Positions 46,374 to 55,183 of a stretch of DNA of 64,000 nucleotides are shown here, piece after piece (positions within the stretch are counted from its first letter, which is position 1; the number at the start of each line of letters is the position of its first letter). This DNA is from Aromatoleum tolulyticum (GTDB lineage Bacteria; Pseudomonadota; Gammaproteobacteria; Burkholderiales; Rhodocyclaceae). The stretch lies in assembly GCF_900156155.1 (NCBI RefSeq), contig NZ_FTMD01000021.1:1-64000 (forward strand). Reading direction: 5' to 3'. The position numbers were made by a program, and so were the translations under genes. The notes below the pieces were generated by a model, which did not search any database, was not told the origin of the DNA, and worked only from the letters and a program-made list of their open reading frames with translations.

Positions 46374-47368
46374 TTCGCGGCCTCGTCGAAGCCGATGCGT
46401 TCGGAGACCAGGTACAGCGGGCGCTGCTTGACCTCGGTGAAGATGCGTCCGACGTACTCGCCGAGAACCCCCAGGCTGATCAGCTGGATGCCGGACAGGA
46501 ACAGCACCGAGACGATGATCGACGCGTAGCCGGGAAGGTCGATGCCGAAGATCGCCGTGCGCACGACCAGCCAGCCGCCGTACAGCACCGACAGCCCGGA
46601 AATGCACACGCCGATCATCGACCACACACGCAGCGGCAGCGTGCTGAAGGCCGACAGGCCGTCGATCGCGTAGCGCAGCAGGCGCAGCAGCGACCACGCG
46701 GAAGCCCCGGCGGCACGTTCGGCAGGCTCGAAGTCGATCGTCTCCTGGCGGAAGCCCACCCAGCTCGTGATGCCCTTCATGAAACGGGTGCGCTCGGGCA
46801 GGCTGTTGATCGCATCGACGACCGCACGGTCGAAGAGGCGGAAGTCGCCTCCCCCCTCCTCCAGCGCGACTTCCGACACGCGCTTGAAGAGCCCGTAGAA
46901 ACCGCGCGAGAGCTGGCGCCGCAGCCACGGGTCGGTGTCGCGCGAGCGGCGCACCGCGGTGACCATCTTCGCGCCGTCGTGCCAGCGCGCGAGCATCTCG
47001 GGAATGAGTTCGGGTGGATGCTGCAGGTCGCCGTCCATCAGCACGATGATGTCGCCGCGCGCCGCACGCAGGCCGGCCGCCATCGCGGCCTCCTTGCCGA
47101 AGTTGCGCGCGAAGCGGATCGCCCGGATCGCCGGATCGATGGCCGCCAGCGCGGCGACCTCGTCGAAGGTCGTGTCGCGACTGCCGTCATCGACGAAGAC
47201 GAACTCGTGGCCGGCCAGCGGCAGGTCCGCGATCGCCGCCTTCAGACGCTCGTGCAGGGCCCCGAGCGAGCCGCTTTCGTTGTACAGCGGGATCACGACC
47301 GACAACAGCGGCGCGGACACGGGGGATGGGGCGACGCGCACGGTGGCGCGGGTGGTGGGAGCTGACAC
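46370..47368 (-). CDS. GtrB/DPM1-like polyprenyl-phosphate glycosyltransferase
   Basis: The 332-residue GT2 enzyme has the nucleotide-sugar-binding VVIPLYNESGSLGALHE near 20-36, the FVDDGSRD and LMDGDLQHPPE acidic motifs, the FRLFDRAVVDAIN region, and two C-terminal transmembrane helices (about 230-255 and 265-295). This is the GtrB/ArnC layout, which charges undecaprenyl phosphate with one sugar. GTG 47368 gives the standard start. The frame is open upstream, but that part is not conserved. It is first in the GT2-GT39-gtrA operon and is divergent from the YdjC/ChbG gene 100 bases away. Confidence 0.88.
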   Translation of the reverse strand: MSAPTTRATVRVAPSPVSAPLLSVVIPLYNESGSLGALHERLKAAIADLPLAGHEFVFVDDGSRDTTFDEVAALAAIDPAIRAIRFARNFGKEAAMAAGLRAARGDIIVLMDGDLQHPPELIPEMLARWHDGAKMVTAVRRSRDTDPWLRRQLSRGFYGLFKRVSEVALEEGGGDFRLFDRAVVDAINSLPERTRFMKGITSWVGFRQETIDFEPAERAAGASAWSLLRLLRYAIDGLSAFSTLPLRVWSMIGVCISGLSVLYGGWLVVRTAIFGIDLPGYASIIVSVLFLSGIQLISLGVLGEYVGRIFTEVKQRPLYLVSERIGFDEAAK

Positions 47369-47468
47369 GTTATTCCGGCGGATGATGAATGGGCGAGGCG
47401 CCAAACCTCGCAGGATAAACGCAAACGGGCTCTGGCGCGTTGACGCGCGAGCCGCTATAAGGGGGGCC

Positions 47469-48410
47469 ATGAACGAACAGCCCCCCGCCGACCGCCGACC
47501 GACCCGCCCTATCATCGTCTGTGCCGACGACTACGGCATCGCGCCGGGCGTCAGCGCCGCGATCGCCGGGCTGATCGCGGCCGGGCGCCTGTCCGCGACG
47601 AGCTGCATGACCCCGCTGCCGGACTGGAAACGGCGCGCGGGCCTGCTGCGCGAAACCGTCGCGGCACATCCGGCCGATGTCGGCCTGCACCTCACGCTGA
47701 CGGATCACGTGCCACTCACCGCTGCAGTCGGACTCGCCCAGGCAGGACGGCTCCCGGCGATGGGCTGGCTGCTGCCGCGCGCGCTCGCACGGGCGCTGCC
47801 GTGGCAGGCGATCCGCGACGAGTTGCGCGCGCAGCTCGACGCCTTCGAAGACGCCTGGAACGCCGCGCCGGACTACGTCGACGGCCACCAGCACGCGCAC
47901 GTGCTGCCGGGCATCCGCGAAGCGCTGGTCGAGGAGCTGCTGCGCCGCTACCCGTCCGGGTCCGTGTGGGTGCGCGACTGCCGGGAGCCGCTGGCGCGCT
48001 GCGTGCGCCGTCGCACGGCACTGCCGAAGGCGCTGCTGATCTCATCGCTCGGCCTCGGCCTGCACCGGCTGCTGCGCCGCCACGGGCTGCCCGCCAACGA
48101 CGGCTTCGCCGGCCTGCACGACTTTTCCGGCCGGGTTCCGTTCCGCACGCTGATGCAGTCCTTCCTCGCCGGCAGCGGCCCACGGCCGCTCGTGCATGTG
48201 CACCCGGGCCGCGTCGATGACGAGTTGCGTGCCTGCGACGTGCTCACGACGCCGCGCGAGACGGAACTCGCCTACCTCGCGTCACCCGCGTTCGCCGAGG
48301 ATCTGGCCGCGGCGGGACTGCATCCCGCGCGCTTCACCGATTTCCCGCGCCAGGCGCCGACAATCAGCCAGATCAACCCGCCCGACGCGAGCAACGGATC
48401 GATCAGGTAA
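47469..48410 (+). CDS. YdjC/ChbG-family carbohydrate deacetylase
   Basis: The 313-residue protein has the metal site of the YdjC/ChbG family: the Asp pair in VCADDYGIAPGV (near residue 19) and the histidines in DGHQHAHVLPGIRE (near 138-150). A further catalytic patch, VHVHPGRVDDE, lies near 240. Family members remove acetyl groups from N-acetylated sugars; HpnK of hopanoid clusters is a relative. GGGGGG is two bases before the ATG. It is flanked on both sides by glycosyltransferases, which suggests deacetylation of a lipid-linked or surface sugar. Its last 139 bases overlap, tail to tail, the end of the membrane-protein gene on the other strand. Confidence 0.85.
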   Translation: MNEQPPADRRPTRPIIVCADDYGIAPGVSAAIAGLIAAGRLSATSCMTPLPDWKRRAGLLRETVAAHPADVGLHLTLTDHVPLTAAVGLAQAGRLPAMGWLLPRALARALPWQAIRDELRAQLDAFEDAWNAAPDYVDGHQHAHVLPGIREALVEELLRRYPSGSVWVRDCREPLARCVRRRTALPKALLISSLGLGLHRLLRRHGLPANDGFAGLHDFSGRVPFRTLMQSFLAGSGPRPLVHVHPGRVDDELRACDVLTTPRETELAYLASPAFAEDLAAAGLHPARFTDFPRQAPTISQINPPDASNGSIR

Positions 48411-48904
48411 TCCCACAGGTTGGTCGATTCGAGCAGCTGCAGCCGCCACATCGCCAGCGCGGCCGTGAGCGCCCCGGCAATCGTCCAGCGCCCGGTCGCA
48501 GCCGCGGCCAGCGCGAGCGCACCGACCGCCAGCGGCATCAGCGCGCCGCCGTAGCCCCACGCATAGGGGTCGATGGCACCGAGCCCCAGCGCGGGCGGGT
48601 AGAACAGCAGCCCGGCGGCGGCGGCCAGCGCGGCGACGAGCGCGCGCTCGCCGCGCGGGAAGACGCATTCGCACGCACAGCGCGCGCACAGCAGGGCAGC
48701 GAGCGTCGCCGCAGTCGTCACCGACGCTGCCCCCGCTGCACCGCGCAGCACGGCCAGCAGGCTGGTGCCGCCGACGGGCAGCCACAGCAGGGCGGCGATC
48801 ACGAGCACCGCAACCGCGCCGTACGCAGGCCGTCGGCGCAGCCCCGGCAGGCACAACGCGAACGCGCAGGCCCAGGCGAGGGAATCGAATAGCGCAGGGA
48901 TCAC
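48272..48904 (-). CDS. Unrecognised multi-spanning membrane protein
   Basis: I do not recognise this 210-residue protein. It is strongly hydrophobic, with six or so predicted helices (near 8-20, 30-45, 60-80, 90-105, 120-145 and 165-185) and an Ala-rich, basic C-terminal tail. Its GTG start (48904) overlaps the TGA of the sialidase-like gene (GTGA), which supports real, coupled translation. Its stop lies inside the convergent YdjC/ChbG gene (139-base overlap), unusual for this compact genome. Being encoded with a sialidase-like protein and an ArnT-like transferase, it probably serves the same glycan process. An alternative ATG start is at 48922. Confidence 0.65.
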   Translation of the reverse strand: MIPALFDSLAWACAFALCLPGLRRRPAYGAVAVLVIAALLWLPVGGTSLLAVLRGAAGAASVTTAATLAALLCARCACECVFPRGERALVAALAAAAGLLFYPPALGLGAIDPYAWGYGGALMPLAVGALALAAAATGRWTIAGALTAALAMWRLQLLESTNLWDYLIDPLLASGGLIWLIVGAWRGKSVKRAGCSPAAARSSANAGDAR

Positions 48905-50190
48905 AGCCTTGCCTCCAGCCATGCCTGATTGAAGCGCAGATGGCGGATGAACGAGCGGTTCCACGTATACACGAGGTGGAAGTCGCCGTCGGCACCGCGC
49001 ACGAGATAGGGATAGTCGTATTGCCACGCGCAGGTCTCGCCGCGGCACAGGTTGGCCTCCGCGTTGCGCACGACGGAATCGGCGGCCGGCCCAGGCCCCA
49101 GCGACGCGACATCCTTCGCGAGCAGCGGACGCAGCACGTCCGGGCCGAAGCTGCGGCCGAGGAAGTCCTCGCGGTCCTCGAAGCGGTGAATCGCACGCCA
49201 GTGCCGGCCGTCGTCCTCGCTCACGAGCAGCGTCAGGCGCAGGCGCTCGTCCTCGGTGTCGTTGGCGACCGCGATCAGGCGGCCGTCTTCCAGCGCGAGC
49301 GCGGCCAGCGCCGAATTGGGGTTCGCAAGATCGCTCGCTTCGACGGCGGACCACGTGCGCCCGCCGTCGCGCGTCTCGCTGCGCCACGCGCGCGGCGGCT
49401 TGGTCTCGCCGGCGAAGCGCTGCAGCACGACCGCGTGTTGCGCATCCTTGACCAGAATCACCGGCTGCAGCGAACGGTCGCCGTGATCCAGGCGCTCCTT
49501 GCGGCGCACCCTGCCCTCGGGCGTGAGCACGAGCAGCTCGCCGAACTTGCCGGCCATCTCGTGATACACGGGCAGTCCGATGTCTTCGTTGTCGAAGAAC
49601 ACCGGAAAACCCTTCGCGAGGGTGCTCAGGTTGAAGAAGGGCGAGGCAACGAGGCGCGTGGCCGGCGTCCAGGTTCGCCCCATGTCGGCCGAGCGGATCA
49701 GGTTGAGGTGGCTGGTCGCCCAACCTCCCAGGGTCACGCTCACATACACGACCCACAGCTCGCCCGACGGCACCATGAAGGCGACCGGGTTGCCCATCTT
49801 GCGCACGAGGCGGCCGAGGTCGCGCGAGGTCTGCGCGGGCGTCGCGAGCGTGAGCTGCTCGCCCCAGCGTCCGGCTGCAGGATCGAAGAAGGCGCCATAG
49901 ACCTTCACGTCGGTCGCGCCCTCGCGCGAGCCGCCGAACCAGGTCGAGAAAAGGCGCCCGTCGGGCAGTGCGGCGATCGACGCGGCATGCACGCGCGCCG
50001 GTTCGGCCGCATTCACGACGAAGGTGGCGAGCATCGGCTCGCCACCCTTGCCGACGCGCTCCGCCGCAGCCGGTGCGACGAACCCCGCCGCCGGTGCCGT
50101 GTGGAAGCCCGGCCAGGCCGCCCACACGCTCACGCCGGCGATCGCTGCGAGCGCGAACGCACGCAGCCCGCCCGATGCGTTCCGATTCAT
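48901..50190 (-). CDS. Sialidase-like (BNR/Asp-box) protein
   Basis: The 429-residue protein has an N-terminal hydrophobic segment (about 10-30) that acts as signal or anchor, then a six-bladed beta-propeller of the sialidase/neuraminidase type. Asp boxes (S-x-D-x-G-x-T-W) are seen as SADMGRTW near 170, SETRDGGRTW near 280 and SEDDGRHW near 335. An Arg-containing STWFGGSREG lies near residue 85. It may hydrolyse or simply bind a glycan outside the cytoplasm; sialidase activity itself is not shown by the motif. Start and stop overlap the ArnT-like and membrane-protein genes by four bases each. Confidence 0.8.
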   Translation of the reverse strand: MNRNASGGLRAFALAAIAGVSVWAAWPGFHTAPAAGFVAPAAAERVGKGGEPMLATFVVNAAEPARVHAASIAALPDGRLFSTWFGGSREGATDVKVYGAFFDPAAGRWGEQLTLATPAQTSRDLGRLVRKMGNPVAFMVPSGELWVVYVSVTLGGWATSHLNLIRSADMGRTWTPATRLVASPFFNLSTLAKGFPVFFDNEDIGLPVYHEMAGKFGELLVLTPEGRVRRKERLDHGDRSLQPVILVKDAQHAVVLQRFAGETKPPRAWRSETRDGGRTWSAVEASDLANPNSALAALALEDGRLIAVANDTEDERLRLTLLVSEDDGRHWRAIHRFEDREDFLGRSFGPDVLRPLLAKDVASLGPGPAADSVVRNAEANLCRGETCAWQYDYPYLVRGADGDFHLVYTWNRSFIRHLRFNQAWLEARL

Positions 50191-51818
50191 TGCCGATCTT
50201 CCCCCGAAACGCGCAGCACGTAGTGGCGCGACAAGGTTTCCTCGCGCCGGCGCGGATCGAGGAAACGGATGCTGAGCCGCGTGACGCGGAACTCCGGACT
50301 CGCCGCGAGTTCCTCGACCCTCAGTCCGGCCTCCTCGATCGCCTTGCGCCCCGCATCGCCCGCGTACACCAGCACCGCCCCGCGCGTCGCCTTCAACTCG
50401 TCGAGCGTCACCGGCTGCGCGAGTTGTCCGGTGTAGAAATCGAAGCTGTTCGCGCGCGCGCCGAAATGCCGCACCCCACCGACGTCAATGCCACGCGCCT
50501 GCAAGGCCAGCGCGAGATTGTTGCCCGCCTGGTAGCGCAACAGCTGCGGATAGAAATTGAAGTTCTGCAGGAAATTGAACACCGCCGCGACCACCACCGA
50601 GGCGAACACCAGCCGCGCCATGCCCTGCGCCGGACGCGCCAGCACGACTCCCGCGAGCGCCAGCGCCACGGCGCCCGCGCCGACTGCGACGCGGTCGAGC
50701 GGGAAGGCCCACGCGTTGAACGCGAGCGCCAGCACGCCCATCAGGGCCCACACCAGCCCCTGCGCCAGCTTCGCGCCGCGCGGCGCCGGCGCCCGCATGC
50801 GCGGCACGAGCCAGGACGCGAGCAGTACCGCGAAGAGCGGCAGCAGGATGTTCAGGTAATGCGGCAGCTTGAACCCGGAGCTCGAGATGATTCCGAACAT
50901 CACCGCGATCGTGCCCAGCGTCAGCATCTCCTGCCCGGGCACCGGCCGCAGGCGCGCCGCGACCAGTTCACGCCCGCGCGCCCACACCGCCGCGGCGCCG
51001 AGCAGGCTCCACGGCAGGAAGGCCCACACGAAGGTGTGGAAGAAGAACAGCGGATCGCTTCCCCCTGCCGTGCCGAAACGACCGCCGGACAGGCGCTCGA
51101 AGTTCTGCGACCACAGGATGAACTTCACGCCGTCGATGCCGAACTGGCGGTGATAGGCCCACAGTACCGGCGTCGCCAGGACCAGGGTCAGCAGCGCGAG
51201 CACCAGCCAGCGCGGATCGAAGAGCCCGCGCCAGTCGCGGCGGTACAGCAGATGCACGAAGATCGCGATCGCCGGCATCGCCACGCCGATCATCCCCTTG
51301 GTCGCGAATCCCAGCGCGAGTCCGAGCGCGGCAAGTACGAGATTGCGCCAGCGGCGGTAGGTGGCGAACTCCGCGAGCTGCCAGATCGACAACGCGATCG
51401 CCGCAGTGAGCACCGCGTCCATGCGCACATCGTTGTTCGCGAGGATGAAGGCGAGCGAACTCGCGAGAATCAGCGCCGCGACCCGCCCGACCTCGCGCGA
51501 ATACAGCACCCGCCCAAGCCCGTAGGTCGCGTAGACGCCCAGCACGCTGAACAGCAGCGACGGCAGCTTGAACGCGAGCGTCGTGACGCCCAGCAGCTTG
51601 TACGCGCCGGCCGCGAGCCAGAACAGCAGGTGCGGCTTGTCCAGATAGGGCTCGCCCTGGGTCACGAGCGACGCATAGTCGCCGGTGAGATGCATGTGCA
51701 GCGCGATCGTCGCGTGGTGCGCCGAATCGTTGTTCATCAGCGGCACGCACAGACCGCCCAGATACACCACGCCCAGCAGCAGGTAGAAGCCGTACAGGTT
51801 TCGGGAATCGGGCGTCAC
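50187..51818 (-). CDS. ArnT-like GT39 glycosyltransferase
   Basis: This 543-residue integral membrane protein has ArnT/PMT features: after the first helix, MNNDSAHHATIALHM with the catalytic-site Asp, GDYASLVTQGEPYLDKPHLL (the PYLDKPP-type motif) and FWLAAGAYKLLG; about eleven to twelve helices; and a soluble C-terminal domain (about 430-543). ArnT itself adds aminoarabinose to lipid A from undecaprenyl phosphate. GTG 51818 is the probable start, with no good Shine-Dalgarno. Longer in-frame options reach into the region upstream of gluQ. It is first in a three-gene operon with the sialidase-like and membrane proteins. Confidence 0.83.
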   Translation of the reverse strand: MTPDSRNLYGFYLLLGVVYLGGLCVPLMNNDSAHHATIALHMHLTGDYASLVTQGEPYLDKPHLLFWLAAGAYKLLGVTTLAFKLPSLLFSVLGVYATYGLGRVLYSREVGRVAALILASSLAFILANNDVRMDAVLTAAIALSIWQLAEFATYRRWRNLVLAALGLALGFATKGMIGVAMPAIAIFVHLLYRRDWRGLFDPRWLVLALLTLVLATPVLWAYHRQFGIDGVKFILWSQNFERLSGGRFGTAGGSDPLFFFHTFVWAFLPWSLLGAAAVWARGRELVAARLRPVPGQEMLTLGTIAVMFGIISSSGFKLPHYLNILLPLFAVLLASWLVPRMRAPAPRGAKLAQGLVWALMGVLALAFNAWAFPLDRVAVGAGAVALALAGVVLARPAQGMARLVFASVVVAAVFNFLQNFNFYPQLLRYQAGNNLALALQARGIDVGGVRHFGARANSFDFYTGQLAQPVTLDELKATRGAVLVYAGDAGRKAIEEAGLRVEELAASPEFRVTRLSIRFLDPRRREETLSRHYVLRVSGEDRQ

Positions 51819-51996
51819 GATGGGGCGGGGCGGGAGGCCTTGGCAGGGAGCGTGGTCGGATAGCGCGGGCGGTTCGGGTGCAGCCCGCGCCCCGCGGCGG
51901 CGGCAGGTCGCCGCGGCGCGCAATGTTATCATGCGCGCCTTGCGCCCTTGCGCCCCTGCGAACGCGCAGCGCCGCGCCCGCGACGTCCTCCGCCCC

Positions 51997-52923
51997 ATGC
52001 CCCCAGCCCCCTTACCGTACATCGGCCGCTTCGCGCCCTCCCCGACCGGGCCGCTGCATTTCGGCTCGCTCGTCGCCGCGATCGGCAGCTATCTGGAGGC
52101 GCGCAGCCGCGGGGGCCGCTGGTTGCTGCGCATCGAGGACGTCGACGCCCCGCGCACGATCCCCGGCGCCGCCGACGCCATCATCGCGACGCTGGCGCGC
52201 TTCGGCTTCGAGTGGGACGGCGACATCGTCTGGCAGAGCCGGCGGCTGGACGCCTACCGCGCCGCCTTCGAACAGCTCAGGGCCGCCGGCCACGTTTTCC
52301 CGTGCGCCTGCACGCGCCGCGAGATGGCCGACTCCGCGCTCGCGCGCGACGGCTCGCGCATCTACCCCGGCACCTGCCGCAACGGCCTGCCGCCCGGCCG
52401 CAGCGCCCACGCGTGGCGCGTGCGCGCGCAAGGGACGGTGGCGTTCGACGACCGCATCCAGGGCCGGCAGGAAGAGGATCTCGCGCGGGAGGTCGGCGAC
52501 TTCGTCGTGCTGCGCGGCGACGGGCAGTTCGCCTACCAGCTCGCGGTGGTCGTCGACGATGCGGCAGAGGGCGTCACCGACATCGTGCGCGGCGCCGACC
52601 TCCTCGGCTCGACCGGTCGCCAGATCCACCTGCAGCACCTGCTGGGCGTGCCGACACCCGGCTATGCGCACCTGCCGGTGGTCGTCAACGCGGCGGGCGA
52701 GAAGCTCTCCAAGCAGACGCTCGCCGCACCGATCGACGCCCTGCCGCCCGCCGCCGCCCTGGCCACCGGGCTGGAGTTCCTCGGCCACACGCCACCTGCC
52801 AAGCTCGCGCGCGGGCCGCTGTCCGGGCTGTGGGCGTGGGCCTGCGCAAACTGGGCGCTCGATCGCGTGCCGCGACGGAGTCAGGCGCAGGCGCCGGCCG
52901 GGCTCGCCGCGACGGTATCCTGA
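51997..52923 (+). CDS. gluQ: Glutamyl-queuosine tRNA(Asp) synthetase
   Basis: The 308-residue protein is a truncated glutamyl-tRNA synthetase (GluQRS). It has GRFAPSPTGPLHFGSLVAAI (HIGH-equivalent HFGS), RIEDVDAPRTIPGAA, zinc ligands in FPCACTRRE with a later Cys in YPGTCR, and the KMSKS-like GEKLSKQTLAA. It lacks the anticodon-binding domain and attaches Glu to the queuosine of tRNA-Asp. ATG 51997 gives MPPAPLPYIGRF. The C-terminus is slightly longer than in E. coli. It is divergent from the ArnT-like gene and convergent with an SDR gene seven bases away. Confidence 0.93.
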   Translation: MPPAPLPYIGRFAPSPTGPLHFGSLVAAIGSYLEARSRGGRWLLRIEDVDAPRTIPGAADAIIATLARFGFEWDGDIVWQSRRLDAYRAAFEQLRAAGHVFPCACTRREMADSALARDGSRIYPGTCRNGLPPGRSAHAWRVRAQGTVAFDDRIQGRQEEDLAREVGDFVVLRGDGQFAYQLAVVVDDAAEGVTDIVRGADLLGSTGRQIHLQHLLGVPTPGYAHLPVVVNAAGEKLSKQTLAAPIDALPPAAALATGLEFLGHTPPAKLARGPLSGLWAWACANWALDRVPRRSQAQAPAGLAATVS

Positions 52924-52930
52924 CGCCGCC

Positions 52931-53641
52931 CTACCAGGGGATCGGCTGGCAATCGCGGAAGAAGCCGCCGGTCGGCCCGTCCTCGGGCAGCGTCGCCGCC
53001 CACACGACGCATTCGACGCCCTCTTCAGGCAGGCGCGGCGCCTCCGGCCCGCCAAGATCCGTGCGGCACCAGCCGGGGCATACCGAATTGACCTTGATCC
53101 GGGTTCCCGCGAGTTCGGCCGCAAGGATGCGCGTCAGCGCGTTGAGCGCGGTCTTCGACATGCGGTAGGCGGGCGTGCCCGCATCCATTTCCGCCAGCTG
53201 CCCCATGCTCGACGCGAGATTGACGACCCGCCCCGCGCGGCTCGAGCGCATCAGCGGCACCAGCGCCTGCGTGAGGCGCAGCGTCCCGATCAGGTTCGTC
53301 TCCAGCGTCTCACGCACCTGCTCGAGCGGCAGCTCGAGGATGCTGGTCGAGTGGCGATCGATCAGGATGCCGGCGTTGTTGATGAGCACGTCGACGCGTC
53401 CGAAGCGCCCCGCTATCCAGTCGCGCAGCGCAATCACCGAGGCGTCGTCGGTGATGTCGAGCTGGTGCGGCTCGACGACGTGGCCGCTGATGGCGAGCTT
53501 CGAGCGCAGCGGCTCGAGGTCGTCCGGATTGCGCGCGGTGGCGACGACCAGATAGCCGTCCATCGTCGCGAGGCGGTGTGCCGCCGCGCGCCCGAGCCCG
53601 CGGCTCGCCCCGCTGACGACCGAGATGATGCGGTCTTCCAT
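52931..53641 (-). CDS. SDR-family oxidoreductase
   Basis: The 236-residue short-chain dehydrogenase has cofactor loop VVSGASRGLGRAAAHRL, then ATARNPDDLEPL, in which Ala-Arg at the end of strand two suggests NADP preference. NNAG is followed by ILIDRHSTSI. The catalytic Ser is in NLASSMGQ and Tyr/Lys in PAYRMSKTALN. It resembles the carbonyl-reductase/C-factor-like group. GGGGAG lies seven bases before the ATG at 53641. The DUF2789 gene is upstream on the same strand, 48 bases away. Substrate unknown. Confidence 0.87.
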   Translation of the reverse strand: MEDRIISVVSGASRGLGRAAAHRLATMDGYLVVATARNPDDLEPLRSKLAISGHVVEPHQLDITDDASVIALRDWIAGRFGRVDVLINNAGILIDRHSTSILELPLEQVRETLETNLIGTLRLTQALVPLMRSSRAGRVVNLASSMGQLAEMDAGTPAYRMSKTALNALTRILAAELAGTRIKVNSVCPGWCRTDLGGPEAPRLPEEGVECVVWAATLPEDGPTGGFFRDCQPIPW

Positions 53642-53689
53642 GTTGGCTCTCCCCGCCGCGCGCCGCACCGCGGCACGCGGGCGCGGGTT

Positions 53690-53923
53690 TCAGGAGCGCA
53701 GGCGCGCGCTGAGCTGGTCGACGATCTCGGCCCAGTCCGCGTCCTCCTTCAGCTCCTCGCTGAGGAAAGCCGCCTGCTGCGGCGACCAGAACGGCGCCTT
53801 GGCGAGCTCCACGCCGCACGGCAGAGGCGCGTGCGCGGCGATGAAGCGCTCGATCGCGGATTCGTCGGACGGCAGCCCGAGCTGGGCAAACAGGTTGTTC
53901 ATCGTGTGGAGCGGCGGTTCCAT
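53690..53923 (-). CDS. DUF2789 family protein
   Basis: This 77-residue protein matches the small, single-domain DUF2789 family: MNNLFAQLGLPSDE, FIAAHAPLPCGVELAKAPFW and SPQQAAFLSEELKEDADWAE. The family is helical and cytoplasmic, and no function is established. ATG 53923 is preceded by AGGAGG, an unusually good ribosome-binding site. It probably shares a transcript with the SDR gene downstream. Confidence 0.85.
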   Translation of the reverse strand: MEPPLHTMNNLFAQLGLPSDESAIERFIAAHAPLPCGVELAKAPFWSPQQAAFLSEELKEDADWAEIVDQLSARLRS

Positions 53924-54025
53924 GGGACACCTCCTGGGGTGGGCGGCACCTGCGCGACGCGCATCGCGCGGCGCCGAACAACCCTTCGACTTTGCCGTCC
54001 CGGTCGAGTTCAGCCCGGCACGGCC

Positions 54026-55183
54026 TCAGCTGTGCCGGCCGTAGCCGGCCACGCCGATCGCCAGACGCACCACCTGATAGGCCGCCCAGGTCGCCGCCCG
54101 GCGCAGCCGCGACAAGCGCCCCCAGTCCCCGCTGCGCAGCTCGTGTGCGCCGTTCGCGCGCGCCCGTTCGAGGCTGCTGCGCAGGTCTGCGGCAAAGCCC
54201 GCATCGTCGACCACGACGTTCGCCTCGCGCGCGAGCAGCAGGCTGAACGGATCGATATTGCTCGACCCGACCGTCGCCCACTGACCGTCGACCACGGCGA
54301 CCTTCGCGTGCAGGACGCTCTGCCGGTACTCGAACAGGCGGATGCCGCGGGAGAGAAAGAAGGGGTACAACGCACGCGTTGCGTACTGCAGCATCGGATG
54401 ATCCGACATTCCCTGCAGCAGCAGCACCACCTCCACGCCGCGCTCGGCGGCATCGACCAGCGCCTGGCGAAAGCGCCGCCCGGGGAAGAAATACGCGCAG
54501 GCGATCACCACCTCGCGCCGGGCCGCATCGATCGCATCGAGGTAGGCCTCCTCGATGTCGCGACGATGGCGCAGGTTGTCCCGGATCAAAAAGCACGCGC
54601 GCACGTTGCCCGCCGGCTCGGTGCGCGCCGGCGCGACGAGCGGCTGCGGACGCCGCTGCCGCAGCCCGGCCCACGCAACCAGCCGCCACACGTGATGCAC
54701 CGAATGCAGGATCGGCTCGACCAGCGGCCCCTCGACGCGCACCGCGTAGTCGTAGCGCGGGTGAGGAGGGCCGTGGCGCGTCAGGTCGTCTACGATGTTG
54801 ATGCCGCCGACAAAGGCCACGCGCCCATCGACGACCGCGAGCTTGCGATGCAGGCGGCGCAGGCGGTGGCGGCGCATCGCGAAGACGCGCAGTTCGCGGC
54901 GATAGATCTGCACGCCGACACCGCCGGCGGCGAGGCCCGGCATCACCGAACGCACGAAGGCGCGGCCGCCGAAACCGTCCACCAGCACGCGCACCGCGAC
55001 ACCGCGCGCGGCCGCGCGCGCCAGCGCCGTCGCTACCCGAGAGCCGACCCCGTCGTTCTCGAAGATGTAGGTCTCGAGGAAGATCTCGCGCTCGGCGCCT
55101 TCTATCGCCAGCATCAAGGCGGGGAAATAGTCGGAGCCGTTCTCCAGCAGCGTGATCGCATTGCCGCCGAGGAAGACGCTCAC
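54026..55183 (-). CDS. clsB: Cardiolipin synthase B-like phospholipase D family protein
   Basis: The 385-residue protein has two HKD motifs of the phospholipase D superfamily: HRKLAVVDGRVAFVGGIN near 115-132 and HAKVAVVDGQWATVGSSNID near 300-319. It starts SVFLGGNAITLLENG and contains FLETYIFENDGVG, as in ClsB (YbhO). These enzymes join phospholipids to make cardiolipin. GTG 55183 overlaps the TGA of the endonuclease-like gene. The pairing with a YbhP-like protein copies the E. coli clsB-ybhP order and supports the assignment. Confidence 0.87.
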   Translation of the reverse strand: MSVFLGGNAITLLENGSDYFPALMLAIEGAEREIFLETYIFENDGVGSRVATALARAAARGVAVRVLVDGFGGRAFVRSVMPGLAAGGVGVQIYRRELRVFAMRRHRLRRLHRKLAVVDGRVAFVGGINIVDDLTRHGPPHPRYDYAVRVEGPLVEPILHSVHHVWRLVAWAGLRQRRPQPLVAPARTEPAGNVRACFLIRDNLRHRRDIEEAYLDAIDAARREVVIACAYFFPGRRFRQALVDAAERGVEVVLLLQGMSDHPMLQYATRALYPFFLSRGIRLFEYRQSVLHAKVAVVDGQWATVGSSNIDPFSLLLAREANVVVDDAGFAADLRSSLERARANGAHELRSGDWGRLSRLRRAATWAAYQVVRLAIGVAGYGRHS

